DNA from: Actinomycetales bacterium
GTDB taxonomy: Bacteria > Actinomycetota > Actinomycetes > Actinomycetales > Microbacteriaceae
DNA: 64,000 nt
Reading direction: 5' to 3'
Assembly (NCBI GenBank): GCA_017308515.1
Contig: JAFKEN010000006.1
Location: forward strand, 726,479-790,478
Shown here: in pieces, positions 1 through 7,591 of the stretch
Numbering within the stretch: the stretch's first letter is position 1
How the letters are laid out: the number at the start of each line of letters is the position of its first letter
Notes under the pieces: generated by a model
Seen by the model: the letters and a program-made list of their open reading frames with translations, nothing else
Database searches by the model: none
What the model was told of the DNA's origin: nothing
Made by a program: the position numbers and the translations under genes

Positions 1-1
1 C

Positions 2-361
2 GGGCTCGCGCGGCTGCTGCGCGCCCACGCCGAACTGGTCGAGACGGTGGCGCCGGATCGGGTGACCGTCGCGGTCACGAAGGTGCGGTCCTCGGCGGTC
101 GGCCTCGATCCCGCGGGCCAGGTGACGCAGACGCTCGCGCGGTTCGGCGGGGTGCGCGATCCGGTGCTCGTCCCGTGGGATCCGGCGGCCTTCGACGCCG
201 CCCTGCTCGCGGGGCGCCCGCTCGCCGAGGCGGCGCCGCGCTCGCCCGCGCGGCTCGCGCTGCGGGAGCTCGCGGTGGAGCGGCTGCTCGGGCAGTCGCT
301 GCGCCCGACCCGCGGGTGGTCGGCATGGGGGCGGCGGGAGCGGGCCTCGGCGACCGCGTAG
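2..361 (+). CDS. C-terminal part of a CpaE/MinD-like ATPase-family protein (5' end outside window)
   Basis: An open frame enters from the left edge and ends in TAG at 359-361, giving about 119 residues with no start codon of its own that is needed. The visible part contains a beta-strand-like run (VTVAVTKVRSS), a PVLVPWD segment and a C-terminal helix rich in Leu, Ala and Arg. That pattern resembles the tail of the actinobacterial CpaE-like proteins found next to Tad pilus and helicase genes, in which the last helices follow a 'DxxxxxAxLxGRPLxE' stretch. The nucleotide-binding P-loop would lie upstream and is not visible, so the assignment is by resemblance only. Its stop codon forms the first three bases of the -10 element proposed for the next gene. 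Confidence 0.5.
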   Translation, partial: GLARLLRAHAELVETVAPDRVTVAVTKVRSSAVGLDPAGQVTQTLARFGGVRDPVLVPWDPAAFDAALLAGRPLAEAAPRSPARLALRELAVERLLGQSLRPTRGWSAWGRRERASATA

Positions 362-364
362 CCT
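359..364 (+). promoter_or_regulatory. -10 element for a leaderless pdtaS transcript
   Basis: TAGCCT is followed by six bases and then the ATG at 371. There is no Shine-Dalgarno sequence. Transcription would begin at or next to the start codon. The hexamer overlaps the stop codon of the upstream gene. Confidence 0.6.
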
Positions 365-370
365 GGGCTC

Positions 371-1849
371 ATGTCGACCCTCTCCGAGCTGGTCCTCGCC
401 CAGAACCGCTCGGAGGCCGACGCCGAGTGGCTGCAGTTCCTGGTCGCCGACGGGCAGCTGCTGGCCGACCTCGCCTTCGCCGACATCGTGCTGTGGGTGC
501 CCGCCGAGACCGGCGGGTTCATCGCGGTGGCGCACTCGCGCCCCTCCTCGGCGGCGACGATCTTCTACCGCGACATCATCGGGCAGCCGATCAAGCCGCA
601 GTGGAGCGCGCAGGTCGGCGAGGCCTTCGAGACGGCCCGCATCGTCGACACCGCGACCCCCGACTGGTACGAGGAGACGCCGACCCGGGTGCGGGCGATC
701 CCGGTTCTGCGGCGCACGCCCGAGGGGCCGACCGGCCCGATCGCGGTGCTCACCCGGCACTCGAACCTCTCCGAGGCGCGCACGCCGAGCCGTCAGGAGC
801 TCACCTTCAACCAGTGCGCGGCCGACCTGTTCGGCATGATCGCGAACGCCGACTTCCCCGATCTCGCGGCACCCTCCGGCCCGCGCCGCGGCGCCCCGCG
901 CGCCGCGGACGGCCTCGTGCGGCTCGACGTCGATGGCGTGGTCACCTTCGCGAGCCCGAACGCGCTCTCCGCCTTCAACCGCATGGGCTTCGACGACGAG
1001 CTCGAGGGCGAGTCGCTCGCCGAGGTCACCACCGAGCTGCTCTCCGGCCGGCTCACGGTCGACGAGTCGCTGCCGCTGCTCGTGACCGGGCGCGCCCCGT
1101 GGCGCGCCGACATCGACGCGAACGGCGTGACGGTCACCCTGCGCGCGATCCCCATCCGGGATCACGGCACCCGCACCGGCGCGATCGTCCTGGTGCGTGA
1201 CGTCACCGAGTTCCGCCACCAGGAGCAGGAGCTCATCACCAAGGACGCGACGATCCGCGAGATCCACCACCGGGTGAAGAACAACCTGCAGACCGTCGCG
1301 AGCCTGCTGCGCATCCAGGCCCGCCGCGCGCGCAGCGACGACTCGCGCGACGCGCTCACCCAGGCGATGCGCCGGGTCGCGGCGATCGCGGTCGTGCACG
1401 ACACCCTCTCCGAGGGCCTCAGCCAGAACGTCGACTTCGACGACGTGTTCGACCGCGTGCTCATGCTCATCACCGAGGTCGCCTCGACCGGGTCGCACAC
1501 GATCCGCCCGATCAAGAAGGGCGAGTTCGGCGTCCTGCCCAGCGAGTACGCGACGCCGCTCGCGCTCGCGCTCACCGAGCTGGTCACGAACGCCGTCGAG
1601 CACGGCCTCGCCGGACGCAGCGACGGCGAGGTGGAGATCACGGCGCGGCGCAAGGACGGCACGCTGAGCGTACGGGTGCGCGACAACGGCGTCGGGCTCG
1701 CCGAGGGCAAGGTCGGCGCGGGGCTCGGCACTCAGATCGTGCGCACGCTCATCCAGGGCGAGCTGGGCGGCACGATCGACTGGCACACCCTCGAGGGCGA
1801 GGGCACCGAGGTCACGATCTCGGTGCCGCTGATCTGGCTGACGAAGTAG
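371..1849 (+). CDS. pdtaS: PdtaS-type sensor histidine kinase
   Basis: This 492-residue soluble kinase has an N-terminal GAF-like sensor region (about 1-145), a PAS-like region (about 180-285), a HisKA_2 dimerisation and phospho-acceptor helix, and a HATPase domain. The acceptor motif EIHHRVKNNLQ places the histidine pair at residues 299-300. The ATP lid motifs DNGVGL and GLGTQIV follow near the C-terminus. No membrane segment is visible, as in mycobacterial PdtaS, which phosphorylates the ANTAR antiterminator PdtaR. No PdtaR is in this window, so the partner must be encoded elsewhere. The convergent arrangement with a WhiB1-type gene matches Rv3220c-Rv3219 of Mycobacterium tuberculosis. The ATG follows a TAGCCT hexamer by six bases, indicating a leaderless message. 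Confidence 0.9.
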   Translation: MSTLSELVLAQNRSEADAEWLQFLVADGQLLADLAFADIVLWVPAETGGFIAVAHSRPSSAATIFYRDIIGQPIKPQWSAQVGEAFETARIVDTATPDWYEETPTRVRAIPVLRRTPEGPTGPIAVLTRHSNLSEARTPSRQELTFNQCAADLFGMIANADFPDLAAPSGPRRGAPRAADGLVRLDVDGVVTFASPNALSAFNRMGFDDELEGESLAEVTTELLSGRLTVDESLPLLVTGRAPWRADIDANGVTVTLRAIPIRDHGTRTGAIVLVRDVTEFRHQEQELITKDATIREIHHRVKNNLQTVASLLRIQARRARSDDSRDALTQAMRRVAAIAVVHDTLSEGLSQNVDFDDVFDRVLMLITEVASTGSHTIRPIKKGEFGVLPSEYATPLALALTELVTNAVEHGLAGRSDGEVEITARRKDGTLSVRVRDNGVGLAEGKVGAGLGTQIVRTLIQGELGGTIDWHTLEGEGTEVTISVPLIWLTK

Positions 1850-1869
1850 CGGTCAGCGGGCGCGTCGCG

Positions 1870-2118
1870 TCAGCTGGCGCGCCGCGCGCGAGCCGCGCGG
1901 CGCTTGAGCGCGCGGCGCTCGTCTTCGCTGAGGCCGCCCCAGACGCCCGAATCCTGGTTGGACTCGAGGGCGTACTGCAGGCACATCTCGGTCACGGAGC
2001 AGCGCGCGCACACCGTCTTGGCCTTCTCGATCTGGTCGACCGCCGGGCCGGTGTTGCCGACGGGGAAGAACAGTTCGGGGTCGACCTGAAGGCAGGCAGC
2101 CTTGTCGCGCCAATCCAT
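1870..2118 (-). CDS. whiB1: WhiB1-type iron-sulfur transcription factor
   Basis: An 82-residue Wbl protein with the four cluster-ligating cysteines at positions 9, 37, 40 and 46 and the GVWGG turn followed by a basic C-terminal tail. Members bind a nitric-oxide-sensitive [4Fe-4S] cluster and partner with the primary sigma factor. The start at MDWRDKAAC is chosen because AGAAGGAG lies nine bases upstream. An in-frame start further upstream (2241) would add a Cys-containing tail not seen in the family. It converges on pdtaS with a 20-base gap. The 180-bp region upstream is AT-rich relative to its surroundings and probably holds a divergent promoter shared with the membrane gene at 2301. Confidence 0.93.
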   Translation of the reverse strand: MDWRDKAACLQVDPELFFPVGNTGPAVDQIEKAKTVCARCSVTEMCLQYALESNQDSGVWGGLSEDERRALKRRAARARRAS

Positions 2119-2300
2119 GGGGTGGTGCTCCTTCTGTGGGGCGCACGCCAGAAAACACCAGAGGGCGTGCGGTCGGTCTCGAAGACCGTGGAAGTCTGAG
2201 AGGTTCGGGACTCGCCGACTCGACCGTCGGCGTCGCGTCAACCGTGGTCCAGGGTTACATACTTGTTAACCGGAATCAATAGGTGCGAACGGATGGCGCG
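2119..2300. promoter_or_regulatory. Divergent promoter region of whiB1 and the membrane gene
   Basis: The 182-bp gap contains an AT-rich island (about 2250-2280) with GTTAAC and TTACATA tracts, unusual for this genome. On the minus strand TTAAC and GTAAC pentamers are separated by six bases (2254-2269), loosely resembling a GlnR half-site pair. A long whiB1 leader of more than 100 bases is implied if the promoter is in this island. Confidence 0.4.
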
Positions 2301-2702
2301 GTGAGTTCTCAGACACGTCCCCCGGCGCTCGTGGCGGCCACCGTGATCCTCGCCCTCGAGGCGGCGCTCGCCGTCGTCCTGGCCGTCGTGCTGCTCGTCG
2401 AGGTGGTCGTCGCCCCGAGCGCCTCGATCGGTGCGGGCATCGCCCTCGCGGTGCTCGCCGTCATCGCCGCGGCGTGGGTCGTCGCGATCGCCCTCGGCCT
2501 CTGGCGGGGTCGGGCGTGGACGCGCGCCGCCGGCATCGTCTGGCAGGTGCTGCAGGCGGGCGTCGGTTTCGGCGCGCTGCAGGGCGCGTTCGCGGCGCCG
2601 GCCTGGGGATGGCCGCTCCTCGGGGCCGCCGTCGTCGGCATCCTGCTGCTCATGACGAAGTCGGTCGGCACCGCCCTCGGCTCGGAGGACCGCCGCCGCT
2701 GA
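2301..2702 (+). CDS. Small four-helix membrane protein of unknown function
   Basis: A protein of about 133 residues with four hydrophobic segments: an Ala/Val/Leu-rich pair near residues 8-60, a third after the WVVAIALGLWRGRAW turn, and a last one (GWPLLGAAVVGILLLMT). The loops are short and basic residues follow helix two, suggesting a compact bundle in the cytoplasmic membrane. I do not recognise the family. The frame is open to a GTG at 2283, but the GTG at 2301 (MSSQTRPP) better fits the position of the first membrane segment; neither has a strong ribosome-binding site. It is transcribed away from whiB1. Confidence 0.7.
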   Translation: MSSQTRPPALVAATVILALEAALAVVLAVVLLVEVVVAPSASIGAGIALAVLAVIAAAWVVAIALGLWRGRAWTRAAGIVWQVLQAGVGFGALQGAFAAPAWGWPLLGAAVVGILLLMTKSVGTALGSEDRRR

Positions 2703-2724
2703 CCGACCGGCGCCGCCGGGAGCG

Positions 2725-3246
2725 TCAGGGCGCGAGCTTCAGCTTCTTGCGCAGCATCGCGACGTGCCCGGTCGCCTTGATGTTGCGCAGCGCGAGGGTC
2801 ACGACGCCGTGCTCGTCAAGCACGTAGGTGCAGCGGATCACTCCCGTCACCGTGCGCCCGTAGAGCTGCTTCTCGCCGAACGCGCCGTACCGGTCGTGCA
2901 CCGCGTGATCCGGGTCGGACAGGAGCGGGAAGCCCAGGCGCTCCTTCTCGGCCATGCGCGCGATCTTCGGCACCTCGTCGCGGGAGACGCCCACCACGCG
3001 GTAGCCCTCGCTCGCGAAAGCGTCGAGCCGGTCGCGGAAGTCGCACGCCTGGCCGGTGCAGGCGGGGGTTCCGGCCTCGCCGTAGAAGTAGAGGATCACC
3101 TTCGAGCCCCGCAGGCTCGAGAGCGTCAGCGGTTCGCCGTGCTGGTCCAGCAGCGTGAAGTCGGGAGCCTCCTCCCCCTCGGCGGGGCCGGTGCTCGAGG
3201 CGGGTGCGGGGGTCGTCGGCGGGGTCGAGTCGCTCATCGAGGGCAT
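2725..3246 (-). CDS. bcp: Peroxiredoxin of the Bcp (thiol peroxidase) type
   Basis: This AhpC/TSA-fold protein of 173 residues carries the peroxidatic cysteine at 63 in GTPACTGQAC and a second cysteine five residues later (68), the arrangement of atypical 2-Cys Bcp enzymes reduced by thioredoxin. The motif DFRDRLDAF follows as in the family. It would detoxify hydrogen and organic peroxides in the cytoplasm. The N-terminal 22 residues are a Pro/Ser/Thr-rich extension before APDFTL. ATG 3246 is preceded by GAGG at a good distance; ATG 3237 is an alternative without one. That ribosome-binding site is the complement of the -10 element proposed for the divergent tRNA gene. Confidence 0.9.
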   Translation of the reverse strand: MPSMSDSTPPTTPAPASSTGPAEGEEAPDFTLLDQHGEPLTLSSLRGSKVILYFYGEAGTPACTGQACDFRDRLDAFASEGYRVVGVSRDEVPKIARMAEKERLGFPLLSDPDHAVHDRYGAFGEKQLYGRTVTGVIRCTYVLDEHGVVTLALRNIKATGHVAMLRKKLKLAP

Positions 3247-3248
3247 GC

Positions 3249-3254
3249 TATCCT
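3249..3254 (+). promoter_or_regulatory. -10 element of the tRNA-Lys gene
   Basis: TATCCT lies about 42 bases upstream of the mature tRNA. It is the best -10 match in the gap between bcp and the tRNA, and it overlaps the bcp ribosome-binding site on the other strand. Confidence 0.5.
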
Positions 3255-3295
3255 CGACCTTCGGTCCGCTCGCGGACCCGGCCCTCGCGGGCCGC

Positions 3296-3371
3296 GCGCC
3301 TCTAGCTCAATTGGCAGAGCAAGTGACTCTTAATCACTGGGTTCCGGGTTCAAGTCCCGGGGGGCGTACCA
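3296..3371 (+). tRNA. tRNA-Lys (anticodon CTT), CCA encoded
   Basis: A full cloverleaf can be drawn. The acceptor stem is 3296-3302 with 3361-3367 (two G-U pairs). The D stem GCTC/GAGC is at 3305-3308 and 3317-3320. The anticodon stem AGTGA/TCACT encloses the loop CTCTTAA with anticodon CTT at 3329-3331. The T stem CCGGG/CCCGG encloses TTCAAGT. Discriminator A at 3368 is followed by an encoded CCA. Confidence 0.97.
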
Positions 3372-3406
3372 CCACCTGACTCGCGTCCCGCTCCGGGAAC
3401 CGTGTC

Positions 3407-4789
3407 CTACGGCGTCGGCGCGTCCGCGTCGTAGTGCCGCAGCGTCGGCTGCACCCGCAGGATGAGCGCGACGAGCCCGACGATGAGCACGCCGCCGAGC
3501 AGCGGGGGGAACCACAGCGCGACCGCGGTGGCGAGGGCGCCCGCGAAGAGGTCGCCCAGGCGCGGGCCGCCCGTGACGACGACGGTGAAGACGCCCTGCA
3601 GCCGCCCGCGCATGCCGTCGGGCACCGCGGTGGCGAGCATCGTGGAGCGGAAGATGGCGCTCACCTCGTCGGCCGCTCCGGTTCCGGCGAGGGCGAGGCA
3701 GGCGAGCGCGAGGGCGAGGGCGTCGACGGGCGCATCGGCGGATCCGGTCCAGGTGCCGCGCTCGAGGCCCGTCACGAGCAGCACCGCGCCGAACGCGACG
3801 GTGAAGGCGCCGTAGGTCATGACGGCGAGCGCGATCGCGCGGCCCTGGTGGCGCACATGGCCGACCGGGCCGGAGAACAGCCCGGTCAGGAAGGTGCCGA
3901 CCGCGGCGGAGGCGGTGAGGATCCCCACCGTGACCGCGCCGCCGCCGATCACGAGCGCGCCCGCGGCCGGGAACAGCACGACCGGGCGGCCGAGACCCAT
4001 CGCCAGGATGTCGATGAGGAAGCCCGCGCGGATGTTCGGCGCTCGCCGCAGGAACGCGAGCCCCTCGCGCAGCGAGCGCAGCCCCGGCCGGGTCGCCTCG
4101 GCGAGCGGAGGCAGGCGCGGCAGCGCGAGGATCCCGGCGAACGCCGCCGTGAACAGCACCGCGTCGACGGCGTAGGTCCACGCGAAGCCCACGCTCGCGA
4201 CGAGCACCCCCGCGAGTGCCGGTCCGATCGCGACGGCCAGTCCGAACCCGATGCCGTTGAGCGCGCTCGCCGCCGGCAGCAGCCGGGCCGGCAGGATGCG
4301 CGGCGCGATCGAGCCGCGCGCCGAGAAGGCGATCGTGGTGGCGACGGCGTTCACCGTGGTGAGCAGGTAGAGCGGCCAGACGGCGACGCGTTCCGGCTGC
4401 GCGAGGTCGAGGAGGGCCAGCGCGATGAGTCCGAGGGTCGAGAGCCACCCGGTGGTCGCGCTGATCGCGAGCACGGTGCGCCGGTCGAAGGCGTCGGCGA
4501 GCATGCCGCCCCACAGGCCGGCGACGATCATCGGCAGCAGCGCGATGCCGCCGACGAGCGAGACCGCGAAGGTCGAGCGGGTGATGTCGTAGATCTGCAG
4601 GCCGACCGCGACGGCGGTCAGCTGCGCCCCGAGGTTCGAGACGGTGGTCCCGAAGTAGAGCCGCGCGAAGGCGGGCGATTCCCGCAGCGGAGCGAGGTCG
4701 ACGAGGCGCCGGCGCGGCCCGGCGCCCGAGGGGCCGGGCGCGTGCGCGGGCGGCGCCGGGATCGGCCCGGTCGGAGGCGGTTCGCTCAC
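3407..4789 (-). CDS. Major facilitator superfamily transporter, EntS/MFS_3-like
   Basis: A 460-residue integral membrane protein with about twelve hydrophobic segments. It shows the MFS signature near helices 2-3 (LWGGMLADAFDRRTVL), and the first helix begins after SPAFARLYFGTTVSNLGAQLTAVAVGLQIYD, typical of the MFS_3 family that includes enterobactin exporter EntS and macrolide exporters. The substrate cannot be read from sequence. The GTG at 4789 is chosen because it overlaps the moaE stop in a GTGA junction; the open frame continues upstream but only as a shadow of moaE. Although it ends the molybdenum cofactor operon, no link to molybdenum is evident. Confidence 0.85.
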   Translation of the reverse strand: MSEPPPTGPIPAPPAHAPGPSGAGPRRRLVDLAPLRESPAFARLYFGTTVSNLGAQLTAVAVGLQIYDITRSTFAVSLVGGIALLPMIVAGLWGGMLADAFDRRTVLAISATTGWLSTLGLIALALLDLAQPERVAVWPLYLLTTVNAVATTIAFSARGSIAPRILPARLLPAASALNGIGFGLAVAIGPALAGVLVASVGFAWTYAVDAVLFTAAFAGILALPRLPPLAEATRPGLRSLREGLAFLRRAPNIRAGFLIDILAMGLGRPVVLFPAAGALVIGGGAVTVGILTASAAVGTFLTGLFSGPVGHVRHQGRAIALAVMTYGAFTVAFGAVLLVTGLERGTWTGSADAPVDALALALACLALAGTGAADEVSAIFRSTMLATAVPDGMRGRLQGVFTVVVTGGPRLGDLFAGALATAVALWFPPLLGGVLIVGLVALILRVQPTLRHYDADAPTP

Positions 4790-5202
4790 TCGGTGAGCCC
4801 CACCCACTCGGTGGCGCCGCCGTCGAGGTGCTGGCGCTTCCAGATCGGCACGCCCGCCTTGATCGCCTCGACGAGCCGCGCGCACGCCGCGAAGGCCTCG
4901 GCGCGGTGGGCGGAGGCGGCGACCGCGACGAGCGCGGTGTCGCCGATCGCGAGGTGGCCGATGCGGTGCGCGGCCGCCAGGCGCACGCCGGTCGCCGCGG
5001 CCGTCTCGTCGACGATCCGCGTCAGGAACGCCTCCGCGTCGGGGTGGGCGCGGTAGTCGAGCGAGGCGACGCCCGCCCCGTGATCGTGATCGCGGATCAC
5101 GCCCTCGAAGACGACGACCGCCCCGTCGGCCGGGGTGCGCACGAGCTTCTCGAGCGCGGCGCGGTCGAGCGGGTCGGGGGTGACGCGGGCGTGCTCAGGC
5201 AT
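4786..5202 (-). CDS. moaE: Molybdopterin synthase catalytic subunit MoaE
   Basis: A 138-residue MoaE-family protein. With the sulfur carrier MoaD it converts cyclic pyranopterin monophosphate to molybdopterin. Family features are DHGAGVASLDYRAHPDAE near residues 38-55, the HRIGHLAIGDTALVAVAASAHR stretch holding substrate-contacting residues, and the C-terminal PIWKRQ motif with the catalytic lysine. It overlaps the upstream moaC-moaB gene by 8 bp and has no ribosome-binding site of its own, so translation is probably coupled. MoaD, its obligate partner, is not encoded in the window. Confidence 0.93.
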   Translation of the reverse strand: MPEHARVTPDPLDRAALEKLVRTPADGAVVVFEGVIRDHDHGAGVASLDYRAHPDAEAFLTRIVDETAAATGVRLAAAHRIGHLAIGDTALVAVAASAHRAEAFAACARLVEAIKAGVPIWKRQHLDGGATEWVGLTE

Positions 5203-6343
5203 GCGGGTGGGGGGCGTGCGGGCGCGGGTCGTGGCGGTCGTCGCCGGCGTGCGGCGCCGACGTGCGCGGGTGGTCGCCGCCGGCGAGCTGGTCGAGCAGA
5301 TGGTCGAGCACGCCGTCGAGCACGGCGAGGCCGTCGCGCACGCCCCCGGGCGAGCCGGGCAGGTTGACGACGACGGTGCCGCCGGCGACGCCCGCGAGGC
5401 CGCGGCTGAGCGCCGCAGTCGGGGTGGCGGCGAGACCCGCGGCGCGGATCGCGTCGGCGAGACCGGGCAGCTCGCGGTCGAGCACGGGGCGGGTGGCCTC
5501 GGGTGTGCGATCGCTCGGCGAGACCCCCGTGCCCCCGGTGGTCACGAGCAGCGCGGGCCGCGCCGCGAGCGCGTCGTGGATGCCGTGCGCCACCTCGGCG
5601 TCGGCGACCACGCGCACCTCGCCGAGCTCGAGCCCGCGCCCCTCGGCCCAGGCGGCGATCGCCGGGCCGGTGTCGTCGTCGCGCTGCCCGTGCGCCGCAC
5701 GGGTCGAGGCGACCACGATCTCGACGAGTCGTGGCCGCGCCGTGCCGGCGGGCACGTCGGCGGGGGTGGGGTCGCCGGCGGAGGAGTCGGCGGGGGTGTT
5801 CGCGTCGCCGCTGCCGCCCGAACCGTGCGCGTGCCCGCGCGCGGCCAGGAACTGCTCGCGGCGCCAGTGGCCGTGGCGGCCACCGCTCTTCTCGAGCAGG
5901 CGGATGCCGCCCAGCTCGGCCGCGGGATCCACCGCCTTGACCATGTCGTGCAGCGTGAGGCCGGCGACGGCGACGGCCGTGAGCGCCTCCATCTCGACCC
6001 CGGTGCGGCCGGTGACGCGCGCCGTCGCGCGGATCGCGATCGCGGCCTCGTCGAGGGCGAAGTCGACGTCGACCCCGTCGAGCGGCAGCGAGTGCGCGAG
6101 CGGGATGAGCGCGTCGACCCGCTTGGCGGCCTGGATGCCCGCGAGCCGCGCGGTCGCGAGCACGTCGCCCTTGGGCATGCGCTCGCCGCGCACGAGCGCG
6201 ATCACCTCGGCGGTGGTGGCGAGCCGGCCCTCGGCGGTCGCCTCGCGCACGGTCACCGGCTTGCCGCCGACGTCGACCATGCGGGCGGCGCCGTGCTCGT
6301 CGAGGTGGCTGAGGCGCGCGGCGCGCGCATCGTCGTCGGTCAC
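5195..6343 (-). CDS. moaCB: MoaC-MoaB/MogA fusion for molybdenum cofactor synthesis
   Basis: About 382 residues in two domains. Residues 1-165 are MoaC (cyclic pyranopterin monophosphate synthase), with MVDVGGK, KGDVLATARLAGI and GVEMEALTAV motifs. A roughly 45-residue Gly/Ser/Asp/Pro linker leads to a MoaB/MogA molybdopterin adenylyltransferase domain (about 210-365) with TTGGTGVSPSDRT and NLPGSPGGV. The tail beyond 365 is rich in His, Asp and Pro (HDPRPHAPHPHA) and could bind metal. GTG 6343 is taken as the start because it forms a GTGA overlap with moeA; GTG 6352 is also possible. Fusions of these two enzymes are known in actinobacteria. Confidence 0.92.
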   Translation of the reverse strand: MTDDDARAARLSHLDEHGAARMVDVGGKPVTVREATAEGRLATTAEVIALVRGERMPKGDVLATARLAGIQAAKRVDALIPLAHSLPLDGVDVDFALDEAAIAIRATARVTGRTGVEMEALTAVAVAGLTLHDMVKAVDPAAELGGIRLLEKSGGRHGHWRREQFLAARGHAHGSGGSGDANTPADSSAGDPTPADVPAGTARPRLVEIVVASTRAAHGQRDDDTGPAIAAWAEGRGLELGEVRVVADAEVAHGIHDALAARPALLVTTGGTGVSPSDRTPEATRPVLDRELPGLADAIRAAGLAATPTAALSRGLAGVAGGTVVVNLPGSPGGVRDGLAVLDGVLDHLLDQLAGGDHPRTSAPHAGDDRHDPRPHAPHPHA

Positions 6344-7587
6344 AGCTCCCACACTTCCACGTCGGCGCCCGTCGGGAGCGCCACGACCTCCTCCGGCACG
6401 ACCACGAGCAGCTCGGCCGCGGCGTAGGTCGCCACGAGGTGCGAGCCGGGCCCGCCGAGCACGCGCACTGCGCCGTCGGGTTCGCGCACCCCGCGCAGGT
6501 ACTGCCGGCGCCCGCGCGGGGAGCGCTCGACGGGGGCGGCCAGCGGCGCCCGCGCCGCGGCCGCGGTCGGCAGCCCCGCGATCTCGCGCAGCAGCGGGGC
6601 GAGGAACAGCCGCAGCGACAGCTGGCTCGACACCGGGTTGCCGGGGAAGGCGAGCACCGGCACGCCCTCCCAGGCCCCGAGCGCCTGCGGGCCGCCCGGC
6701 TGCATCGCGACCGAGCCGACGCGTGCGCCGCGCGGCTCCAGCAGCTCGCGCACGACCTCGTACTCGCCCATCGAGATGCCGCCGCTCGTGACGACGAGCT
6801 CCGCGCCGGCGGCGCGGGCCGCGTCGAGCTCGGCGGCGAGGCGGTCGGGCTCGTCGGCGACCCGCGCGCGGTGCACGACCTCGACGTCGAGCTCCGCGAG
6901 CGCCGCGGCGAGGGCGGGGCCGTTCGCGTCGACGACGGCGCCGGGGGCCGGGTCGTCCCCGACCGCGGCGAGCTCGCTCCCGGTGGAGACCACCGCGGCC
7001 CGCACCCGGATGCGCACCGGGACCTCGGCGACGCCCGCGGCGGCGAGGGCGCCGAGATCGCGGCTCGTGAGCCGGCGGCCGGCGGGGGCGAGTCCGGCGC
7101 CGGCGCGCAGCTCGGATCCCGGTTCGCGCACGAACTCGCCGACCGCGCGCGGGGCCAGCACGGCGACGGCACCGACCGGACCGACCGCGGTCGACGCCGC
7201 GGAGATGCCGGCGGTGTCCTCGACCGGGATCACCGCATCCGCCCCCTGCGGAACCGGCGCGCCCGTCATGATGCGCGCCGCGGTGCCGGGCTCGAGCCGC
7301 GCCGCGGTTCCCGGTGCCGCGGGGATCTCGGCCACGACCGGCAGCGCGACCGGATGGTCGGCGCTCGCGGAGGCGACGTCGGCGGCGCGCACCGCGAAGC
7401 CGTCCATCTGCGAGTTGCGGAACCGCGGCAGGTCGAACCGGGCCCGGAGCGCCTCGGCCGCGACCCGGCCGAGGGCGGCGTCGAGGGCGACGGTCTCGAC
7501 CGGACGCTCGACCAGCGGCGCGAGCAGCTCCCGCACCGCGGCGGCGTGCTCGTCGACCGACACCCGGAAGGCGGGGGAGCCCGGCAC
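6340..7587 (-). CDS. moeA: Molybdopterin molybdenumtransferase MoeA
   Basis: MoeA inserts molybdenum into adenylylated molybdopterin, using the product of the MoaB domain encoded next. The 415-residue protein contains NSQMDGFAVR near residue 60, the TGAPVPQGADAVIPVEDT segment, a central MogA-like domain with STGSEL and TSGGISMGEYEVV, and the C-terminal beta domain. Length is normal for the family. The GTG start lies four bases after the moeZ stop and has no visible ribosome-binding site, so coupling within the operon moeZ-moeA-moaCB-moaE is likely. Confidence 0.94.
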   Translation of the reverse strand: MPGSPAFRVSVDEHAAAVRELLAPLVERPVETVALDAALGRVAAEALRARFDLPRFRNSQMDGFAVRAADVASASADHPVALPVVAEIPAAPGTAARLEPGTAARIMTGAPVPQGADAVIPVEDTAGISAASTAVGPVGAVAVLAPRAVGEFVREPGSELRAGAGLAPAGRRLTSRDLGALAAAGVAEVPVRIRVRAAVVSTGSELAAVGDDPAPGAVVDANGPALAAALAELDVEVVHRARVADEPDRLAAELDAARAAGAELVVTSGGISMGEYEVVRELLEPRGARVGSVAMQPGGPQALGAWEGVPVLAFPGNPVSSQLSLRLFLAPLLREIAGLPTAAAARAPLAAPVERSPRGRRQYLRGVREPDGAVRVLGGPGSHLVATYAAAELLVVVPEEVVALPTGADVEVWEL

Positions 7588-7591
7588 GGTC

